The notes under the pieces are model-generated. The model worked only from the letters and a program-made list of their open reading frames with translations, was not told the origin of the DNA and ran no database searches. DNA of 64,000 nt from Clavelina lepadiformis (Eukaryota; Chordata; Ascidiacea; Aplousobranchia; Clavelinidae), in NCBI RefSeq assembly GCF_947623445.1, contig NC_135240.1, positions 25,482,001 to 25,546,000 on the forward strand, given 5' to 3'. Of the stretch, positions 45,801 to 57,827 are shown piece by piece. The position numbers and the translations under genes are program-made. Positions within the stretch are counted from its first letter, which is position 1, and each line of letters starts with the position of its first letter.

Positions 45801-48800
45801 TAGAACCTTCACTTTGCATGAGCACTTCAAAAGGCAAAACGATGTAAGAGGACGCTTGTTCATCAGGTTTGCTGGAGTAGAATGTACCGAGTTGATCTGA
45901 TCGAAATCCAAGTTCTGTTGGTGTTGATAAAGAGTAGAACTTGTATCCAATTCCGCTATTGAAGCCTGCAATTAAATTATCCTAATTTGTTAAAAGAAAA
46001 TCAATGATTGTTTCGTTTTATTTTTTCCACACATACCAGTTGAATTACCCTGTACCACCCCAATGGCTACTGTGCTGCTAACAGTCTGGAATTCTTCTCC
46101 TGCATTAAGTTCGACTTTTTCTCCAACAGAATCCAAAGTTTGCATCAAACTAATTGAAATTGAAGTATAGTCATCGTTGGATGTTATAGTCTCAAAGAAC
46201 AGAGGAGGTTTGTAATAAACTAAGGATTTAAACCAGGTTATACTTGACAGCTTGACCACTCTGTTGAAGTTCCTTCTCGGAGACACCGAGCAAGTTTCCA
46301 ATTGTGGCCACAACTGAAGACGAAGTCTACAATAATCAAAGATTTTGATAAAGTATCAATTACAAGAATATGTGAACATCGAAACATCTATAGTATACAA
46401 TACATTTTTATCCAAGTTTTCCGCATCCATCACATTATCTAAAGCTTGCACGGTTGTTGTGATATCATCTGCATTTAAGGATGACGGGTCTGACGTAATT
46501 ATATTTAAATCATCTGCCGCAACTTGACGTTCTTCTGTCGTATTAAACGTTAAACCGATGTAACTCTGCAAAAAAATAAACACATAAAGTTTTCGGTTTC
46601 ACATAGTGATAGTTCACCATCAGAGAGAAATTATCTGCAGTGACGTAACAAAGAATATACCTGGGCATTCGTGTCGCAAGATGAGAGCCAATTAGGCGCA
46701 AGCCAAAGACCGCTTAGGGTACATACTCTGCTACCATAAGGCAAACCATCTGAAAAATTTTTAACGTTCATAACAGCTTCAAACATCAAAAGTTTTTGTT
46801 ACTTTTTATAGATTTAAGAAATGTTTTAATACAATCGCTTATAACTTTTACCGTTTGAAGTTTTATCTGGACATGTGTCTACCGATGCATTTGAATATCC
46901 TGCTTGCGTAAAAGGAAAAGTGACCACAATGCCAGGTGTATTGGGGTAATTTAACATTTCTTCAGGGCACAAAACTGTTATAAAAACAAAGTAATTCCTC
47001 TCTCGTGAAAATGACCTATATTTAGTTGTTTGTCTAGACTAGATTGTTAAAAATATTCAACAAACAGCAGGATAAATGTAATCATTTTTTTCTCGATAAA
47101 CTGTAAACAACAAATTGTTACCGGCTTCACACTGTCCCAATGTGTTTTGTTTATATCCAGAAATGCATTTGCAAACACATATTTTGGCCTTGTCGTAAAC
47201 GCAATTACTGCATCCATCACAGATTACGTCAACGCAGGAAGCTTTAATAATATATTTAAGAAATTTTGATCAACCGTAATATATGTATAGAAAAAATTGA
47301 AATCCAAACATTTATGTCTAAGTCATAATTTTTCAAAGTTGGTGTAGTTGAGTTAGAGAGGAAATTCCTTGCATCTAAATAAATCTGAGTACACTTGAAT
47401 ACGTGAGTATAATTCTAGTACAAAAAAAGCACTTTTTCAATTTTTAATATGGAAACATAATACAGAATAAATTTTTGCAAAAGATTTGGTAACCGTAGAT
47501 GTTCAAAATTATAGGTTTACAATGAATTTTGACATGTATACCTGATGTCACCTTCGCTGTTGTTGTAGAAGGATAGACTGTTGGATCTGCAAGGAACAAA
47601 AGGGGTAATATAATAGTTAGGCTGATTTACTCTACTGCCATTGTCTTCAATGTGCAAGTAAGTATGACGTGACATAAAACGACGCAAAACGAGATTGCCA
47701 AGCCTATAAGCAACGTAAAACATTGCACAGAAAATTTATGAATTTCACTCATTTTATCAGTGCGAGAAACACTTTACCTGTTGTGTATATTGCAGCTGCA
47801 AATGTTGATGTAACTGTGGCATTTTCTGTAAAAATAGACATACAAGCTATTAATGAAACCTTTTTAATTACAGAAAGTTGTCGATTTTGTTGAATTAACA
47901 ATTATAGCCTGCAAGCGTGATAAAATTATGTAAAACGAACGTATCAGGATTATACTGCATCTAGCCAAGCCTTCCTTAGTCAGTTTGTATAAATGATCTA
48001 GAATGCACTGCATTATCCTGTGTGCGACCAGCTATATTAAAAGGATTATTTGTACCCCGTCACTAAGAACAAGCTGATGTGGATTAACTTTTGCTGTAAA
48101 TTCATGAAGCAATTGTGGTGAGAGCAATAATAATCATACCGAATTTTTTATAACTGCGAGAAAACGTTATAAAACTGAAAGATAGTTTCAAAGCTGTGCA
48201 ACTTTTGTTCTTGCAGGAATAACATAATTTAGTGTAAAAAAAACATTTTAGGTTGAATTTCTGGCTGAAATGTAATATTTATTTATTGGTGAGACAAATT
48301 TTATTTACCCAAGGATAACGTCGCAAAATCTCCTGAAAATGCATCGTTTCTTGCATCTGCGCAACAGATTACCCGCTATTAAATTTTACACGCATAAAAA
48401 GTAAGCATCAAATAAAACAATTATGAAAATGGAATTTCACTTGAGATTTATAAAAATTTGCAGGCAATTTAATTCCAAGTAATTAAACGTAAACGTCGTA
48501 AACGCAATTAGTACATCCGCCACATATTGCATCAACGCGGGTAGGCTAAACAATATATTTCAAAATTTTAAAAATATTGTTATAGATGTATAGAAACAAT
48601 TGAAATGCAAACATTTATGTCAAAATAAGTCACAATTTGTAATGGTTGGTGTAGTTGACTTAGAGATATAAAACCTTGTATCTAATAAAATTTGAGTATA
48701 CTTGTAGTATAAAACGTGCACTTTTTCAATTATAATATGGAAACATCATACAGAATAATCTTTCGCAAAACATTTCGTTACCGTAGATTTTCATATTTAG

Positions 48801-51800
48801 AAATATTACAACGAATTTTGACAAGTATACCTGACGTCAACTTCGTTGTCGTTGTAGAAGGATAGACTGTTGGATCTGCAAGGAAACAAAGAGATAATAT
48901 ATTAGTTAGGCTGATTTACTCTACTGCCATTGTCTTCAACGTGTGAGTAAGTATGACGTGACAGAAAACAACGCTACACGAAAATGCCAAGCCTAAGCAA
49001 GGTAAAACATTGCACAGAAAATTTATGAATTTCACTCATTTTATCAGTGCAAGAAACACTTTACCTGTTGTGTATATTTCAGCTGCAAATGTTGATGTAA
49101 CTGTGGTATTTTCTGTAAAAATAGACATAGAACCATTTCATAGAACCCCTTTAATTAGAAAAGTTGTCAATTTTGTTGAATAAAAAATTATAGCCTGCAA
49201 GCGTGATAAAATTATGTAAAACAAACGTATCAGGATTATACTGCGTCTAGCCAAGCCTTCCTCAGTCAGTTAGCATAAATGATATAGAATGGAATACCAT
49301 ATCCTGTGTGCAATCAGCCATTATAAAAAGATTATTTGTACCCCGTCACTAAGAACAAGCAGATATGTATTAACGTTTGGTATAAATTCATGAAGCAATT
49401 GTGGTGAGAGCAATAATCATACCGAATTTTTTATAACTGCGAGAAATTGTTATAAAATTGAAAGACAGTTTCAAAAATGTGCACCTTTTTTTTTGCAGGA
49501 ATGACATAATTTACTGTAAAAAATACTTTAGGCTAAATGTCTGACTCAAATGTAATATTTATTTATTGGTGGGACAAATTTTATTTACCCAAGAATGACG
49601 TCACAAACTATACTGAAAATGCATCGTTTCTTGCATCTGCTCAACAGATTAACCGCTATTAAATTTTACACACACAAAAAAAATAAGCATCATATAAAAA
49701 AATTATTAAATGTGATTTTTATTTGGTATTTCCAACGTTTGCAGGCTATTTAATTCCACGTATTTAAACGTAAACGTCGTAAACGCAACTAGTACATCCG
49801 CCACATATTACGTCAACGCGGGTAGGTTTAACAATATATTTCAGAATTCTAAAAATATTGTAATTGATGAATAGAAACATTTGAAATGCAAACATTTATG
49901 TCGAAATGAATCACAATTTGTAATGGTAGGTGTAGTTGTCTTACAGACATAAAACCTTGTATCTAATAAAATCTGAGTATACTCGTAGTAGAAAAATGGC
50001 ACATTTTCAAATTGTTTTATGGAAACATAATACAGAATAATCTTTTGCAAAAGATTTGGTAAACTTAGATGTTCATATTTAGAGGTTTTACAATGAATTT
50101 TGACATGTATACCTGACGTCATCTTCGCTGTCGTTGTAGAAGGATAGACTGCTGGATCTGCAAGGAAGCAAAGAGATAATATATTAGTTAGGCTGATTTA
50201 CTCTACTGCCATTGTCATCAACGTGCAATTAAGTATGACGTGACATAAAACGACGCAAAACGAGATTGCCAAGCCTATAAGCAACGTAAAACATTGCACA
50301 GAAAATTTATGAATTTCACTCATTTTATCAGTGCAAGAAACACTTTACCTGTTGTGTATATTGCAGCTGCAAATGTTGATGTAACTGTGGTATTTTCTGT
50401 AAAAATAAACATACAAGGTTTTAATTAAACTCCTTTAATTACAAAAAGTTGTCGATTTTGTTGAATTAACAATTATAGCCTGCAAGCGTGATAAAATTAT
50501 GTAAAACGAGCGTATCAGGATTATACTGCGTCTAGCCAAGCCTTCCTCAGTCAGTTAGCATAAATGATTTAGAATAGAAAACCATATCCCGTGTTCGACC
50601 AGCTATATTAAAAGGATTCTTTATACCCCGTAACTAAGAACAAGCAGATGTGGATTGACGTTTGCCCTCAATTCATGAAGCATTTGCGGTGAGAGCAATA
50701 ATAATACCGACTTTATTATTACTGCGAGAAATCGTTATAAAACTGAAAGATAGTTTCAAAAATGTGCACCTTTTTTTGCAGGAATAACATAATTTAGTGT
50801 AAAAAAAACATTTTAGGTTGAATTTCTGGCTGAAATGTAATAATTATTTATTGGTGAGACAAATTTATTTACCCAAGGATAACGTCGCAAAATCTCCTGA
50901 AAATGCATCGTTTCTTGCATCTGCTCAACAGATTCACCGCTATTAAATTTTACACGCATAAAAAGTAAGCATCAAATAAAACAATTATCAAAATGGAATT
51001 TCACTTGAGATTTATAAAAATTTGCAGGCAGTTTAATACCAAGCAATTAAACGTAAATGTCGTAAACGCAATTAGTACATCCGCCACATATTACGTCAAC
51101 GCAGGAAGGTTTAATAATATACTTCAGAATTTTAAAAATATTGTTATAGATGTATAGAAACAATTGAAATGCAAACATTTATGTCAAAATAAGTCACAAT
51201 TTGTAATGGTTGGTGTAGTTGACTTAGAGATATAAAACCTTGTATCTAATAAAATTTGAGTATACTTGTAATACAAGAAGGGCACTTTTTTCAATTGTAA
51301 TATGGAAACATCATACAGAATTAACTTTCGCGAAAGATTTGGTTACCGTAGATGTTGATATTTAAGGGATTTACAATGAATTTTGACAAGTATACCTGAC
51401 GTCACCTTCGCTGTTGTTGTAGAAGGATAGACTGTTGGATCTGCGAGGAACGAAAGAGGTAATATAAAAGCTAGGCTGATTTACTCTACTGCCATTGTCT
51501 TCAACGTGCAAGTCAGTATGACGTGACATAAAACGATGCAAATCGAGATTGCCAAGCCTAAGCAAGGTAAAGAAGTGCACAGAACAATTTTGTATTTCAC
51601 TTATCTTATTTGTGCGAACAACACTTTACCTGTTGTGTATATTTCAGCTGCAAATGTTGATTCAACTGTGGTATTTTCTGTAGAAATAGACAGAAAAGCT
51701 TTGACATACAAGCTTTGTTCACATTATCAGGATTATACTGCGACTAGCCAAGCCTTCCTCTGTCAGTTAGCATAAATGATCTAGAACGAATTACCATATC

Positions 51801-53059
51801 CTGTGTTCAACCGGCTATATTAAAAGGATAATTTGTACCCAGTTACTAAGAACAAGCAGATTTGGATTTACGTTTGTTGTAAAAGTTGAAATGTTTAGTT
51901 TTTTAACTGAAAATTCATTTTTAAGTCTAATTTTGGAGCTACCATACGTTTAATAATTATGTTATTAAAATGTTCACAATAGTTAGTAACGGATAAATGT
52001 AATACATCACTGCACCTGTGCAAGGATAATTACATGTTCATAATTAGGAAATATGTTTTTTTATAAAAAAAAAGTAAAATTTAATTTAAAAAAAAAATAC
52101 TATCATCATGCTGATCATTTTGAGACAACGTTGAATAAAAAATTACACTTGCAAATGTTTGTTTCAAAAAATGTTAATTTGTTGAGTCTGCTTTCATTTT
52201 GAGTTACGACGTCGTGGAAACATCTGTTTTCCTTTACGTCACTTAAATAGATGTATTTGTTCTTTAAACTGAAAGTAAATAAGGAAACGATTTATGTCAA
52301 CATTAGCAACTACAGGGAATTTTCCACATCTTTGTTCGATTCTATTTTTATCAACGGTCTTAATTACTCGAACTTTAAGGTGGTAAAGCCATACCTCTTG
52401 CTGTTCATGTTTACTACCGCTTTATATTTTACAATATGTCTAAACTACGCTAAGGCATACACAGAATGTGATGCAACATTTTAATCAAGTTACTACAACA
52501 TATACCGCAAACATCGATCAAAATTTAACAGACATTTGTTTATTAGCTAGCTCTAGACTTTAACTATCACCCATGCCTTGGCTGTACCTAGCTTCATTAG
52601 AAGACAACTCATCTCTTGGCTTTCATCATGTACTCATAAATTGCTCGGTAAAATTGATACATTTAGCCGGTGTTTGTCGTTTCTATGGTCTTTTTAAACT
52701 GGCTTAAGTTAGAATAACATTATGGCCTTGAATTTTAATTGCTCTATACATTATTCATTTTCTATGCAGTAAAACAATTTTGCAATAAAATTGACGAGTG
52801 TAGGGCAGTCATAATTATGTCCAACGCTAAGCTAAAACCTTCTACATAACAATGTTCATTTAGTCTACCTCAAATGATCTGTTAAGTCATACACATTCAA
52901 CTTACGTATTGCAGTAGATAGTGTTGCAAGCAAGAACACAATAAGAATAGAACTCCCAACTTTAACCTTGAAAAAACTAGTCTTCAAAGAACGGGTGTCA
53001 ATAAACATGGTTTTCATCAGAGCATTCACGTCCATCTTAAGAAAGGCTATAACTTCGTT
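42894..53059 (-). CDS. Adhesion GPCR gene 2 (tandem paralogue)
   Basis: Same layout and strand as gene 1. Exons, 5' to 3': leader about 52905-53059; Ser/Thr micro-exons 51.7-47.5 kb; Cys-rich EGF-like about 47121-47242; HormR about 46850-46975 and 46660-46751; GAIN about 46411-46567, 46246-46326, 46036-46147, 45755-45966 and 45365-45545; GPS about 44693-44846; TM1 about 44505-44612; TM2-3 about 44154-44374; TM4 about 43664-43826; TM5 43463-43592; TM6 43173-43338; TM7 and tail 42894-43000. It lacks a visible sushi exon. The GPS reads MCAFWNEN then CHFNHLTDFATLF, so cleavage is predicted. The tail stops soon after TM7 (PISKYPK, TAA) unless the GTAACC there is a donor. Confidence 0.78.
44154..44374 (-). 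CDS. Gene 2 TM2-TM3 exon, nearly identical to gene 1
   Basis: It encodes VNLGIALLIFNVSMIVSEQP, a block of conserved B2 receptor residues with the TM3 Cys, and AWMMVEGVVIYINVVHV. Over about 180 bp only a handful of bases differ from gene 1 (3640-3800), whereas the flanking TM1, TM4 and TM5 exons differ much more. Confidence 0.9.
44931..45307. mobile_element. Non-autonomous hAT element, 377 bp
   Basis: Inverted ends CAGAGATGGGTAGT and ACTGCCCACCTCTG surround an interior rich in GGTAC/GTACC words. The flanks TTCTGTAG and TCAAGTAG agree at five of eight bases, so the duplication has eroded or is not one. It lies in an intron of gene 2. Confidence 0.75.
47540..51880. repeat. Tandem 1.28-kb repeat units of the gene 2 stalk
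   Basis: Units start near 47542, 48832, 50112 and 51397; the last is partial. Each full unit carries three phase-1 micro-exons: DPTVYPSTTTAKVTSG, ENTTVTSTFAAAIYTTG and DARNDAFSGDFATLSLG. Introns are repeated too. The unit is unrelated in sequence to the 1.5-kb unit of gene 1 beyond the micro-exon style, so amplification happened separately. Confidence 0.85.
49589..49638 (-). pseudogene. Stalk micro-exon with in-frame stop
   Basis: Copies at about 48309 and 50871 read through, but this one has TAG (bases 49608-49610, minus) after DARNDAFSV. If included it would truncate the receptor before the membrane. It is probably skipped, which costs nothing because the exon is symmetric. Confidence 0.65.
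52905..53059 (-). CDS. Gene 2 leader exon with signal anchor
   Basis: From the Met of MDVNALMKTMFIDTRS, a hydrophobic run KVGSSILIVFLLATLSTA follows, then a GT donor (GTAAGT) in phase 1, which matches the stalk micro-exons. It would target the receptor to the ER. An upstream in-frame Met at 53089 is possible but gives a less typical leader. Confidence 0.55.
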
Positions 53060-53745
53060 GAAGCAGAAATATGCGACATATGTGTACATCGATTGCGATC
53101 ACTCCGCATAATAAGTGCCCCAGTAGTTAATGATTAACTAAGGCTGTCTTGAAGAAATCTTAACTATCAATTATTTATGTACAGCAAACAACTCACTTGA
53201 AATATTTACGTTTAAAAGGAACTAATTTACCATAAAATATCGACCGACATTCCGTCATGCATTATTCTACTGAATTGCCTGTTGAGCTATTTCATAGTGC
53301 TGTGGATGGTTTCTCAATTTTTTTGATCTACTACATCGTAGCTTCTACATCTATGACTTGTTAACTGTATAAAAAAATTGTTTAAAGCATCTACATACAA
53401 GCAGGGCCGGATTAAGACGAAACTGGGCCTGATGCTGCAGCGCAAAAACAGGCCTATTTTTTCTAGGCATTGGTACATATGCATTCGACACTCTGACTCC
53501 ACCGTACACGCGTAATCAGACCGACCAAAGAGCCTTTATTGCTTTCGACGCAGTCAGCCAAATTTTAATGAACATGAACAATAATAACGACGTGTTATCG
53601 TAAAAACTCGAGAGTAACATCAGGCTATGTAACACCAACACAATTCAATACCAATATTGCCTGAAAAGCGGAGTTAATGAAGAAAAGGCTAATCCAGATC
53701 AACTTAACGTTGGCATATTGTCAATGCTGCGCTAGTGCTGCTTAC

Positions 53746-56250
53746 TTATACTACTGTTTTTCGAGCCTTAGCAAGCGCGAAATCTTCGATCATGTCAGTG
53801 CAGTCAAGGCTGCTCAGCACCTCATGTTCAATGCTCATAAGCGCCAGCATGTTTAGCCTTTCCTCCCTCATCGAGGACCGCAGCTCTCCTTTGACTATTC
53901 CCAGTTTTGAGAAGCTCCGCTCGCCGGAGGCATTAGACACCATCAAGCACAGATAGATGCGCAAAGCAATCTCGACGTTTGGAAATGTTTGAGAAAGGTT
54001 CAACGACGACAAAAGCTTGTACATGGTAAGCTCTGCTGACTCGTTCACACTCACCGATTTCTGGGTGCGCATAAATGCAGCAAACTGTATGAGCTCAGCC
54101 ACCAGCGTGTCTTCCAAGTCATCTGGATACGAGGAAACGAGATTTTGAGCTTTATTCTCGATCTGCTTTATGCTCAATGACGTTAGCTCCGAAAGAAATC
54201 CGAATGTTGTAGATATATCCTCATACGCCTTCATTCGCTTTTCCAGTTCAGCTAACAGTCTGTCGATCATGACCAGATATATATGGGTTTTGAATGTTTC
54301 CCTAGGGGTGAGGTTTTCTTCGTTTGCAGCTCCTTCATCAGGCATTCGCTTTCGCTTACGGCCTCGACGTTCTTCAGCCTTGTATTCGCCGTGAGGAACC
54401 TTTTCGATCGCCATCTGCTCATACACGTCAAATCTGTCCCGTGCAAATTGAATCGTGTCGACCATTGATGCCAATAAACTAGTTGCCGTATTCAGACTGA
54501 CTGTAGGGTCTTGGAGGCTAATGCTCGTACTCTTGAGACGGCATAGGATATCGTTCCAGGCAGTCGCCATAACTGCTGTCTCAAGTTCGTCCATCCTGCG
54601 CGAAAATCCGTCGGCCTGGTTTCTCGTATCGGCCTTCTGCTCCTTATCTGCCGCAAGCTCATCCAGGACTTCTTGAATGCTCTTCCACCCTTCTACTAGC
54701 GCTTTGACAGCATCTGCACGTTCACACCATCGGGTTCCAGACAAACCTTTGAGCGTTAATGTGCAGCGATTCTTCAGTTTCTGCCAGCGATATGTCGATT
54801 CAGACAGGAAAACGTATAGTCCATTGACAAAATGAAAAAACCTGGTACAGCCAGCGCAGCTATTAACAGCCTGGTCTCCTACCAGGTTTAAACTGTGGTT
54901 GCAGCATGGAATAAAAGCAGCATATTTACATTCTCGCTTCACAATTGCCTGGACACCGTTGTACCGTCCTGACATGTTTGACGCATTGTCATACGACTGG
55001 CCTCTGCAGTTAGTAACATCCAAGCCATTTTCCTTCAGAAAGTTCAGAAGTATGCTAGCCATGTGCGTAGCGGTGTGTCTCATCATAGGCAAGAATGTCA
55101 GGAACCGTTCAACTGGACCCAACGGCAGAACATATCGAATAACAATCGTTAGCTGGTCGAGGTGTGATACGTCAGGTGTAGAGTCAATCGAGACAGAGAA
55201 ATACTTCGCCTTCTTGGCTTCTTTCAGGATGGTGTCCTGCACCTTTTGTCCCATGAGCTGCACCAGCTCCTCGCAAATTGTGGATGACAAATAAGAAATG
55301 TGACCTTTCCCGCAGTTCGCATATTTTCTAATATGGCTAGCCAGCAGAGTATCGTACTCCGCCAACAACTCAATGATGCCAAGGTAGTTACCATTATGAG
55401 GGGAACCTATGATCTCATCCGCGCCCCTTATAGCAAGGCCACGCTTAGCTAGGAATATCAGAACGTCGATGAGCCGCTTTACAATCTGGCGCCAGTAACA
55501 CCGCTCTTCCTCGACCTGTTTAGCGGCTAGGTAGTCAACACGACCGGCCTCCCTCTGTCGGCTCGCAAAAGACAACATAGCCTTGCGATGACCATCGCTG
55601 CTTTCATGCATTTTTATTCTGGATTCGCCTGTCCTCCAATTGTCGAAACCGCCGGATACGAACTTGGTTGCTTGAACAGCATTACCACCGAACAACTTGC
55701 ATGCAAAGCAGAACACCTTCCCGGTCGAAGGCGAGTAGCACAACCATTGTCTATAGGATTTTTCACCATTGAGCGGATGCGTACGCACGAAGAAGGTCTT
55801 AGTGCATCGACGTTGGAATGATTCACCTAGGTATTGTCTGGCGCTCTCTTCAAACATCGATTCAGTGTGTTGGCAGTGTTTTGAACCTTTCTTGGCCCAA
55901 TATTCTCGAGTGTCAGCGTTGATTTTACCCCACTGTCCTAAATCATTGGTGATATCCTCCAGCGTTTGCGCCAGTGCTTCGCCAGTGATAGCGTCTCCTT
56001 TCACCTCTGCTCTCTCCGCTGAACTTTCCCGCTCTTTATCCTCTCTTTCCTCATCAGGTTCATCTTGCTTGGCCTGGTCTTCAGGAGCGCTCGAATTCGC
56101 AATCGCATCCGACGCAGGCAATTGAGACGAAGCTGCTCGCATTCCAAAGTATGAACTCAGTTTTGGAATTTTCGCCAGAAGCTTTTCTTGTTCTGCTGCT
56201 TCTTTCCTTTTCTTTTTCGCTTTATCCCATCCACTGAGTTGAGACGCCAT
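53746..56250 (-). CDS. hAT transposase, ZMYM1-like (TTF zinc finger, DUF4371, hAT C-terminal)
   Basis: An uninterrupted single-exon ORF. The ATG at 56250 (MASQLSGWDKAKKKRK) is preferred; an in-frame Met five codons upstream exists. Numbered from that upstream Met, a basic N-terminus and acidic linker (60-90) precede a TTF-type zinc finger at ~150-228 (WLCYSPSTGKVFCFACKLF, FDNWRTGESRIKMHESSDGH). The RNase-H core follows: FSVSIDSTPDVSHLDQL with the first Asp, RGQSYDNASNMSG with the second, and CCNHSLNLVG. The hAT C-terminal dimerisation segment ends the protein (SNASGERSFSKLGIVKGELR). Length (839) is normal for the family. It cuts and pastes its own element. The GC content is visibly higher than the surrounding receptor introns, a sign of recent arrival. 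Confidence 0.93.
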   Translation of the reverse strand: MASQLSGWDKAKKKRKEAAEQEKLLAKIPKLSSYFGMRAASSQLPASDAIANSSAPEDQAKQDEPDEEREDKERESSAERAEVKGDAITGEALAQTLEDITNDLGQWGKINADTREYWAKKGSKHCQHTESMFEESARQYLGESFQRRCTKTFFVRTHPLNGEKSYRQWLCYSPSTGKVFCFACKLFGGNAVQATKFVSGGFDNWRTGESRIKMHESSDGHRKAMLSFASRQREAGRVDYLAAKQVEEERCYWRQIVKRLIDVLIFLAKRGLAIRGADEIIGSPHNGNYLGIIELLAEYDTLLASHIRKYANCGKGHISYLSSTICEELVQLMGQKVQDTILKEAKKAKYFSVSIDSTPDVSHLDQLTIVIRYVLPLGPVERFLTFLPMMRHTATHMASILLNFLKENGLDVTNCRGQSYDNASNMSGRYNGVQAIVKRECKYAAFIPCCNHSLNLVGDQAVNSCAGCTRFFHFVNGLYVFLSESTYRWQKLKNRCTLTLKGLSGTRWCERADAVKALVEGWKSIQEVLDELAADKEQKADTRNQADGFSRRMDELETAVMATAWNDILCRLKSTSISLQDPTVSLNTATSLLASMVDTIQFARDRFDVYEQMAIEKVPHGEYKAEERRGRKRKRMPDEGAANEENLTPRETFKTHIYLVMIDRLLAELEKRMKAYEDISTTFGFLSELTSLSIKQIENKAQNLVSSYPDDLEDTLVAELIQFAAFMRTQKSVSVNESAELTMYKLLSSLNLSQTFPNVEIALRIYLCLMVSNASGERSFSKLGIVKGELRSSMREERLNMLALMSIEHEVLSSLDCTDMIEDFALAKARKTVV

Positions 56251-56644
56251 AGCAAGCGTGCACAAAACGCAGCTAAATTTGTAAATTGTGGAACCGTAAA
56301 ATTTATCGCATTAACTTGAAATCTTCCGTTACAATAAACACAACGCCGTATATTTAGCCTACGTCACAGTGCAAAAAAAAAACATTAGCAATTGTCTTAG
56401 AATTAAGGCAGTCGCTAGCGTCCAAGTGAACCCCAATGCTTTCCGTCATTTTTTGTTATAAACTGACACTGGTTTCCATCATTTTTTGTTGTGAACCGGC
56501 AGTTGTTTGCACGGTGTTAGCTTGTGAATCGGCAATGAAACAACATTGAACTCAACAATAATGATTGCTAACTCTTTTCCCAACCATAATGAGTACTAAT
56601 CTTACTGCCTTAACCTAATCTATTCCTAAGGCTTAGCCTAACTC

Positions 56645-56690
56645 AGTGGTTCTCAACCGCCGGTCCGCGAAGTACCGTATCTTACTTTCT
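56645..56690 (+). mobile_element. Orphan hAT-type terminus
   Basis: CAGTGGTTCTCAACCGCCGG followed by TCCGCGAAGTACC is a typical hAT MITE 5' end. No matching right end is seen within the next kilobase, so only a remnant is present. Confidence 0.45.
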
Positions 56691-56992
56691 GCCAAGCTAA
56701 TTTTAATCTGGAATCATAAGCATTGCAAAGTTGATACTTCCTGTAAAACTCATTTTACGCTTGGCCGATTCACAGCAGTAGGCTAAAACTGGCATAGCCT
56801 ATCTCTCCTTCGTTGATACAGCAGAACTGTTTAATAATAAAGGTTAACCTTCCGATGACCTAGATTTTGTGCCGTTTATGATTGTTTCGTCATAAACTGC
56901 GTCTAGCTTTCAAAAAGTTTTGTAATACAAGGTCATTCTTCACTTTTCAGATGCTGCAATAGCTTGTCCTGTTAAACTACAGAAGGATTAAT

Positions 56993-57420
56993 ATGGAATC
57001 AACGAACCAACAAGTGTATTTTAACAAGAAGGAAAAAACTAAGACTTCTGAAACAAATAATTCTCAAAATGGAAATGAACCAAGTATCAGTAGGTGCAAA
57101 TGTAAACTACGAAAAGGGCATATGCAGATAAGTTGAGTGTCACAGAGGGAAGTAAGAAACGAAAAGGGGAATTTGTCAGGCAATACAATAAAAATACTTG
57201 GAGCTTGGTTTTACAATAGTTCCGGGTAGTGAACAATCGTCACGGCCCTAATGTTTGGTGTGCTCCCAAATTCTGCCAAATGACGTTATGAAACCTTCTA
57301 AAGTTGTTCGTCACTTTCATTCAAAGCACAACAATCTTGAAGGCAAGCCACTTGAATATTTTGGACGAATATTCTCTGATATGAACGATTAAAAAAAGCA
57401 AATGAAAAGATGACGACTAC
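56993..57420 (+). pseudogene. Older hAT relic (BED-finger N-terminus) inside the complete hAT
   Basis: Plus-strand segments in different frames read ELGFTIVPGSEQSSRPLMFG, and the MKPSKVVRHFHSKHNNLEGK region with PLEYFGR, which is the BED-type zinc-finger start of ZBED5/SCAND3-like proteins. Frameshifts and stops break it. It belongs to a different hAT branch from the host element. Confidence 0.6.
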
Positions 57421-57827
57421 CGAAAAATCCTTTCTTCATGAATCCTATCTAGTTTCTCTACGAATAGTTAAAACCAAAAAAAGCATACACGATTGGGGAA
57501 GAGTTAATAAAGCCGTGCATCTTATCTGCGGCTGAAGTAATGAAGGGCCCTGAAACAGCTCGAAAAGTGTTATAATTTTTCATCTTAAATAAGTAGTCTA
57601 TGCCAAAATCTTGCTTTATCTTACGTGCCTAGGCGTAACACCGTGCCTAGGCGTGCGAAAGTCGGACTACAAATTTCATAATAAGAATTATTTGTGGGTT
57701 AATTAAGCAAAGGAAAACTGTTCAGCGTCCGGAAAATTCACGTCTGTTTTCGTCTGGGCCTATTTCAGGAATGGGCCTAATGCTGCAGCATCAATAGCAT
57801 CCACCTTAATCCTGCACTGCATACAAG

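Larger units (their letters stand above)
53402..57819 (-). mobile_element. Complete hAT element, 4.4 kb (ZMYM1-like group)
   Basis: Ends CAGGGCCGGATTAAG (left) and the inverted CTTAATCCTGCACTG (right) are flanked by the perfect 8-bp duplication CATACAAG (53394-53401 and 57820-57827). GGGCCTGATGCTGCAGC near the left end is mirrored by GGGCCTAATGCTGCAGC near the right. It holds one uninterrupted transposase ORF and, in its right arm, an older hAT relic. Everything needed for autonomous movement appears present. Confidence 0.95.

Noticed and set aside
53735-56125. Several plus-strand ORFs opposite the hAT transposase
   Set aside because: They are antisense shadows of the 839-codon frame and carry no domain.
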